Below are positions 56,027-64,000 of a DNA stretch of 64,000 bases, one piece after another (within the stretch, counting starts at the first letter, position 1; each line of letters begins with the position of its first letter). Below the pieces are notes generated by a model that was given only the letters and a program-made list of their open reading frames with translations, was not told the origin of the DNA and did not search any database. The DNA comes from Diphasiastrum complanatum (taxonomy: Eukaryota; Streptophyta; Lycopodiopsida; Lycopodiales; Lycopodiaceae): assembly GCA_029204225.1 (NCBI GenBank), contig CM055101.1:8000568-8064567 (forward strand). Reading direction: 5' to 3'. The translations under genes were made by a program, and so were the position numbers.

Positions 56027-56660
56027 TTATTGAATTGGCCCCTATCACTTGAGATGGCTCAAATTGATATCTATCACCCACCTTGATGTCTAACACTCAA
56101 GATAGGCCAATTTTGCCCTCATTACTTGAAATTGTCCATTGAGTGATGAAATTAGAGGAATATTTGATTTAGGACATTTAAATAGCTCAAACTTGATGTT
56201 TATTGCTCGAGATAGATTGATATGCCTAAGTTACAAGTTTGCTTCTTATCACTCGATGAATCTCAATTTTAGGATATTCAATTTCCTATAGTTTGATCTC
56301 TTATTGATGAAAGCTGCTCCTATCACTCGAGACAGCTCAAAATTGATGTTTATCACTTGAGATAACTTGAATTTGATGCCACACATGAGAAAACTCAAAT
56401 TTGATTCTTGTCAATAGACATGACTTACTAAATATTTAAAGTCAACCAAAATTCAGTTTGGTATAATCAAATTTCTCAAGTTCCACCTCTCATCAATTGA
56501 ACTGGTCCCTACCACATGAGATTGTCAATTTTGATGTCTGTAACTTTCAAGTATCTCAAATTTGGCCTTTTTCGCTTGAGGTTGTCGATTGAGTGATCAA
56601 ATCAAAGGAATCTTTGCTTTAGAATCTTCAGACAACTCGAGTTCAATCCATTTTCTATGC
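56027..56660. repeat. Degenerate tandem repeat family (TATCACTYGAGAT units)
   Basis: Irregular units built on CTATCACTTGAGATGGCTCA and AATTGATGTTTATCACTC. A larger block starting GTCCATTGAGTGATGAAATT (56149) recurs at 56585. A further copy lies at 50805-50890, on the other side of the Copia-type insertion, which therefore split the array. Confidence 0.75.
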
Positions 56661-56963
56661 AACTCACCCCTATTGAATTTGATGTATGATCATTTGAGAG
56701 TATGAAATATTGCAAATGGTCAAAACATTCGACAATTCAGACTCGATGATAAGAGATTTATCATATATAAGTAGCTTCAAAGAAGCATGCATACATTCCG
56801 ACATAATATTGAATGCAACAAAAAGGTACAAAACAATAGAAAATGCAGCCAAGTACTCTTAGGTATCTTTGAATAACTGATAAATTTTCGTCTGATGCAC
56901 TTTCACTAATAAGCAGTAATCGTTGCTAGAAATATTCCAATTAGAAACATCACTTCCTCTATC

Positions 56964-58939
<1,976 letters not shown>

Positions 58940-59090
58940 ACTAAATCTGTGCATGATTGGGCCACTAGTGTGGTTAGTATTCTAGTGGAGGGGCATAAAA
59001 CATAGTTGCAAACACATAAGGAAAGAACCACTTTAAAAATCCATCTGGTTGGTGTTGAAACGATCAAAGAGTTGCTTTTTATCCTAAGAA
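58940..59090 (+). pseudogene. Diverged third copy of the gag 3' segment
   Basis: GATTGGGCCACTAGTGTGG and the following ~120 bp align with 12066-12215 (CTAGTGGA...GGTGTTGA...GAGTTATTTTT). The shared encoded text is HDWATSVVSILVEG then TxVxETxKELLF. It is too short to assign beyond this family. Confidence 0.75.
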
Positions 59091-59199
59091 GAAATCTTGT
59101 ATGTTACTAGTCTCTTCCCAAAATATATATCCGTGGGGGAGGCAAATTTGTCAATAGTGTTCGAAGAGAATAGGAGGAATCAATTGTGATAAAGTCAAC

Positions 59200-59670
59200 A
59201 TTGTCTTTAAAATGCCTTACGAAGGTCTAGACCCTTAGAAATGCGACGTTTGTCTTAGAACTAGTTTTTGACCTAATGTCGACTTTTTTGCATTTTGGCT
59301 TTTTCGCTTTTTCGAAAAAGCTACAACTGCCCTTAAAAGGAGGACACCTACCCTTAAAGGTGGGGCACTAGCCTTAGAACTATTTTCTGCCCTTTAGTTG
59401 GCTTTTTCGCCCCTTGGCTTTTTGCCTTTTGGGAAAAAGCAACACCTGTCTTTAAAAATGGTTCTTGTCCTTAGCTCGCATTTTTTGCCTACCCTTAAAA
59501 AGGGACACTGCCCTTAGATCTAGTTTTTGCCTTATGTCTTCTTTTTCGTCTGTTTGCAAGAAAAGTGACACTGAAAAGCGAAGGTGCCCTTAAAATCCAG
59601 AAGGTATCTTTTTGGCATAAACCAAAGGCGCCCTTGAAAAAGCGACACTACTCTTAAAGTTGCAAAAAGC
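59200..59670. repeat. Minisatellite, unit about 110 bp, degenerate
   Basis: Units begin CCTTAGAACTAGTTTTTG..., contain GGCTTTTTCGCTTTTTCGAAAAAGC-like hairpin text, and end in CCCTTAAA... At least three units start near 59259, 59370 and 59513. Confidence 0.75.
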
Positions 59671-59779
59671 AAAAAGCGAAGGCTTGCAGCGTGAAGGCCA
59701 GAGCACAACGGACAGAAGGCGGATGATTCACATAGGACAATGACAGAAAATTGGAATCAGTTTTGTTTAAGGCTAATGC

Positions 59780-60290
59780 ATTTCTTTTGATTAGATCTTC
59801 TAACTTAGTCAATTCCCTGGATTGATCACATAAAGAGATCAACAAAGGATATAGAAGATAGTCACGGACACACAGACAGAAAGTCTAGGATAGCTCTAGA
59901 GTGAGTTTACAGATTAGTAGTAGCTAGTTGTATCATTCACAAGAAGAGAACATCAATCTCGCGCCAACGCGCTGATCTGAAAAACAAACAACGCTCAAGA
60001 ATTGTATTGTGAATTCAGCTCTGATAATAGAAGCAAATTTCTCAATGTTCTGTTCAATAATGTGTATGATCTGCGATATCAAAATGCATGCTATCAGTAG
60101 ATAAATTTCTGCTGTTATTTTTTTTTTAACATTATCTGCTATTTAAAAGTTTAAATTTTACAATAGATCTACATTAACTGATCTGGGGCTTGGAAGAGAA
60201 TTAGACCACATTCAATAGCAATAGCTACTCCTGCCAAGTCGGCTCTATCCGGCCTGTCAATAACAACTTTCCATGAGTGGTATTAGAGCC
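59780..60290 (+). repeat. Copia 5' LTR (to 60277) with PBS (60278-60290)
   Basis: Resembles 10600-10960: TCACAAGAAGAGAA...TCGCGCCAACGCGCTGAT, CAGTAGATAAATTTCTGCTG, ACATTATCTGCTATT. It ends before TGGTATTAGAGCC, a one-base PBS variant. The 5' limit is uncertain. Confidence 0.65.
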
Positions 60291-60332
60291 ATGGCTTTGA
60301 CTATCAGAGCCCCTGTCTGATTCCTTCCGGCT

Positions 60333-62693
60333 ATGGCATCCATTAGCAAGATTTAATTGAAAATCTGCACGATCTTAGACTCCTCGGGATCAAACTTCCT
60401 AACATGGAAGGTAAAGACTTCTCTCATACTGAAAGGAGAAGGTCTATGGCCCTGGGTTGATGGCACAGAAGAGATGCCCACAACCACTCGCAAAGAGCTA
60501 AGCGAATGGGAAGAAAAGAACAAAAAGACAGTAGCCGTGTTGTCATCCTCCATCGAAGATAGCCTAACACTTGATCTAGCCACACTCTCCAAAGCAAAGA
60601 AAATAAGGGATACCTTGCTGACCAGATTTCAAACAAAATAACAAAGCCAAATTATGCTTCTTGAAGATCAGCTGACCAATCTGAGATGGGACGGTAAGGA
60701 CCTCACCTCCTTCATCAGAAGAATGAAGGACCTGTTCCTCTCGCTACATAATTCCAGAACAAAGAATGCAGTCTCAGCGGAGCAGCAACTCACATACCTG
60801 CTAGGAGCTCTACCAAGATCATTTCAAATGACCCGAACTCGCTAAAGATCCAACGATGACTCTTGAGAAGGCCGTAATCGAGATCAGAGAAGAGGTGGAA
60901 GCCCGTGAGCACCTTGATGACAAAGACAACTCTGATCAAGCTCTCTATGACAACAAAGAGAAGCAGAAAAAGAACTTCAAGCGTAAGAGGGAGTCAAACC
61001 AAAGACAAGATCGGAAGTAGCAGTCAAAGAGAGCCAAAGAAGAAAAATGGAAGAGTAGAAATAAACCGAGATAACAGAATGGTGAGAAGAAGACCTGCAT
61101 GAGATGCACACAAGAAGGCCACACTGTTGATAAGTGCTGGCTCAATCCAAAGATAGAGTGCATCCACTGTCACAAAAAGGGTCATGCAGCCATGGACTGC
61201 AACCAAAATCCCAGAAATAAGAAAGCTTAGAACAGATGGGAGAGCGACAATAGCTCATCCTATGTGGAGGAATCAGAGTCCTCCAAGGTGGCCGAAGACA
61301 GAGCCAACAATGACAAGAACCTAGCAGCTTACTTGTGTGCCAATGTCTGTGCGACATCGACTTCAAATACACAAGAGATACTTCTTGATTCAGGTGCAAC
61401 GTCACACTTCGTGGCAACGAGACACATGATCACTGATTATCAAGAATCTGAATCTTCCATATCCATAATCTTGGGGGATGGTTCCAGACACAACGTCAAT
61501 GGAACCGAAGCGTTGTGGTTAAGCACCAGAGGAAGAGACAAAAGGCTCGACGACACTCTGTACGTGCCCACTCTTCAGAAGGACCTACTATCTGTTGCTA
61601 AGATGGACTAAGAGTCACTTTTGAAGGCGATACCTTTGAAGTAGCTAAATTCGTAACTGCTCAAGGGAAACTTGTATCATCTCAAGATCCAAGTACCTTC
61701 TGAACAAGTCCACCAGATCAATGAATTAATGGATATTACATGGCATAGGAGGCTGTATCACATGAATACAGTTGCTCTATACAACGCTAGCCAGAGCAGA
61801 GCATTCACTAGTGTTAGCATCAAAGATTAAGCATGCTTGAAGTCCTGTGATGCCTATAAGAAAGACAAGATGTCGTACACCATTCACCGAGGACTCGTTC
61901 AGAATGAAATAACTCCTGGAACTGGTACATTCTAACATTTGTGGACCATTTGATGTGGTCTCCCTAGGAGGTCCAAAGTACTTTCATTGACGACTTCAGA
62001 AAGTTTGCAGCTACGTACTTTATCCACAACAAGTTGGAGGCCCTAGACAAATTCACAGAGTTCATGAATTGGGTTGAGAAATGGACTGACAAGAAGGTGA
62101 AGCAGTTGAGAATAGACAGAGGAGGAGAATACATATCCAAACGATTTGCTGAGTTTTGCACAAGCAGAGGTATACTTCACTTGAAGACTACAGCCTACAC
62201 ACCACAGCACATTGGTGTGGTGGAGAGGAGAAATTGGACTCTCATGGAAGCTGGGAGATCCATGATGGCCTATTCAAAGGCATCAAATTTTTTATGGGCT
62301 GAAGTAGTAGCTACAGCCAACTATTTGCAGAACATAACTGGTAGATCCAGTGTTGTGCATACCACACCACACGAGCTTTGGTGGGGCAACAAACCAAGTT
62401 TGGCACATGTGCGCATTTTTGGATGCGTCGCATATGCCCACATTTTAGCTCAAAAAAGAAAGAAGCTAGATGAAAAGGTGGACCAGGGATTCCTCGTAGG
62501 ATATGATGTTCATTCATCGTAATACAGGATCTACATGTCTGACAACAAACAGATCAATACTGGCAGAGATGTCAGATTTGATGAGTCAAAGACAATGGCT
62601 AACGGAGATCCAGTTGGCTATGAAATCTTGACGAGAGGCTACTATGACCTGCCAACTTCTACAAAGGGAGCAGACCCTGAGCATCCTGTGAAG
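60333..62693 (+). pseudogene. Copia gag-protease-integrase with double zinc knuckle
   Basis: Starts at the ATG at 60333 (MASISKI, then a stop at codon 8) and reads DSSGSNFLTWKVKTSLILKG, WVDGTEEMPTT, a Copia gag. Two adjacent zinc knuckles, CMRCTQEGHTVDKC and CIHCHKKGHAAMDC, lie at about 61097-61200. Protease: LLDSGATSHFVATRHMITDY, ending VPTLQKDLLSVAKMD. Integrase: WHRRLYHMN, CLKSCDAYKKDKMSY, then after frameshifts EFMNWVEKWTDKKVKQLRID, RGGEYISKRF, AYTPQHIGVVERRNWTLMEA (catalytic Glu) and LAHVRIFGCVAYAHI. It ends at GADPEHPVKM, cut by an LTR at 62695, so RT and RNase H are absent. Several stops and frameshifts make it inactive. Confidence 0.87.
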
Positions 62694-62694
62694 A

Positions 62695-63911
62695 TGTGTA
62701 TTTATTAAACAACGAATATACATCCGAATGAAGCAATATATATTCACATAAGAAGACAAGAGCTGGATACATTTATAATGAAGGGACCTGCCTATATTTT
62801 TTGCGACATACTAAATATCACATATAAAGGACAAGTCCTCAGCAATGAAGCAACATCTACAACAACCCTTAAATAAAGACACTTACATGAAACGACTCGA
62901 TCCGAATCGACAATTCTAACTATATTAATCTAAACTCAGGGTTAGATACATCTTTGCGGTATAATCTACATACGTGTCAGATATATATTGGTTAACCTTA
63001 TTCAGTAAAGCGACACGCCTCTAATTTATAAAGACGTGATTGTTCGCTCTGAAGATGATAAAGAGAAGACACGATTCAGTCTTACTCACCAGGAGATATA
63101 GTTTATGTATTCGCTGAGAGATAAAAGTTTATGTACTTGTGAGAGATCTTCTGAAGTACTCTAACAATCTTTCTTATATAAATCTATCTCTGGTCAGACA
63201 GTTGCATAAGCACATTACAGTCTATGCTGTGTATCCGTAAAAGTGTTCTAACGAACTGTCTTAAAACTAACTTATTCGTTCATTCGAATATTTGTTCGAC
63301 ACTCGAATAGTTGTTCGATACCCGAATAACGTTTATCATCAGAAGTCTATCTCATTCATCGATAGAAAAGTATGTATACAACTGAATTGATAGTCCCTGT
63401 CTGAAGAATTGAGATAAGATATCTGTATTCTGAATATCTCCGAACATATGTTTCTAACATATTCGAAGATTATACAAGAGATTTAACTCTGAGGAGAACA
63501 CTAGTTGTTGAGGACTACTGTTTAACTTTTGTTAGTCCAAGAATAAGATTAACTTTGATCACTGATGAACGAATACATCGAAATCAATCCGAATTCTTGC
63601 CGACACCTTAATCAGATAGAGTGGAGTACATTCGTACTACTCTGATAACAATTCTCTTGTAGAACGCCAATTCTTCGATTCGAAAGAGAAGACTGATATT
63701 CCAATTTTAAACATTCATTTATCCATTAAGTAATACTGGTTACTTAACCCAAATGTCTGTTTGACAACCAGACTAATTCTCCATTTTATATCATACGAAT
63801 AAGTCAGAACAATATCAACATTATATCATAAAGAAGCTATCCTCTTGGGGATTCGACATTAAATACTACAAAACTATACCAAATACAATTGGTATACCAC
63901 GACATAAACCA
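62695..63911 (+). repeat. LTR of an Athila/Tat-like Gypsy element
   Basis: Begins TGTGTATTTATTAAACAACG exactly where the Copia frame breaks and ends ACATAAACCA a few bases before TTTGGCGCCGTTGCCGGGGA. AT-rich, about 1.2 kb, with repeated TATTCG/CGAATA motifs (63265-63330). The element's interior lies beyond the window. Confidence 0.75.
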
Positions 63912-63916
63912 AATTT

Positions 63917-63934
63917 TGGCGCCGTTGCCGGGGA
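63917..63934 (+). other. PBS, TGGCGCCGTTGCCGGGGA type
   Basis: This string is the known post-LTR priming site of Athila-related Gypsy elements. It marks the LTR end and the start of the internal region, which continues past 64000. Confidence 0.85.
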
Positions 63935-64000
63935 TAGCCAAAAACAAACATGTTGATATAAAACTGACAAAATCATCGTCATTAATAAGTATATGTCAGA

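Noticed and set aside
59280-59520. TTTTTCGAAAAAG hairpins as transcription terminators
   Set aside because: They are part of a degenerate minisatellite and the setting is eukaryotic, so hairpin plus T-run has no terminator meaning here.

Overview
This window looks like nuclear DNA of a land plant with a large, repeat-rich genome, probably a seed plant and possibly a gymnosperm (that last step is a guess). It is AT-rich. It carries several plant LTR retrotransposon priming sites (TGGTATCAGAGC type and a TGGCGCCGTTGCCGGGGA type), Copia and Gypsy gag/pol relics, a miniature LTR element, a CACTA-like element and long CT/GA microsatellites. There are almost no open single-copy genes. I saw no rRNA, tRNA or CRISPR array.

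Layout. 1-5750: a TRIM-like element (167-1677), LTR and Gypsy RT scraps, the minus-strand tail of a Copia element that shares the TRIM LTR, and an unrecognised broken gene. 5751-39784: one imperfect palindrome. The left arm is 5751-19005, the right arm 24631-39784, and a 5.6 kb spacer of unrelated Gypsy debris lies between them. Outside to inside the arms hold: X, a host-like gene with a histone H3 fold, a basic linker and a Ulp1-like cysteine protease domain; Y, Copia tails, two LTRs and the start of a gag gene; Z, the rest of that gag, a truncated Copia gag-protease-integrase unit and its long leader; W, a short Copia LTR inside Gypsy integrase, an unknown ORF and an RNase H domain. Y is inverted in the right arm only. 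By eye Z is almost identical between the arms, Y and W slightly diverged, X clearly diverged.

39785-50940: Copia RT, a minus-strand LTR with PBS, minisatellites, and a coding-free LTR element (43194-45853). 50944-56026: a structurally complete Copia-type element with two LTRs, PBS, PPT and TTATT target duplications. Its internal region encodes gag and protease but lacks reverse transcriptase, RNase H and nearly all of integrase. 56027-59700: degenerate tandem repeats and a 182-bp GA tract. 59780-62693: a Copia element with a double zinc knuckle, cut by a ~1.2 kb LTR (62695-63911) whose PBS resembles Athila/Tat Gypsy elements.

The most interesting candidate is the X gene: an open 116-codon histone H3-like frame that appears, across one shared TGA, to have been the N-terminal part of a longer protein ending in a Ulp1/SENP-like protease with phase-consistent introns. 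The second is the palindrome, with its nested inversion and uneven arm identity. All family calls were made by eye; no database search was possible.
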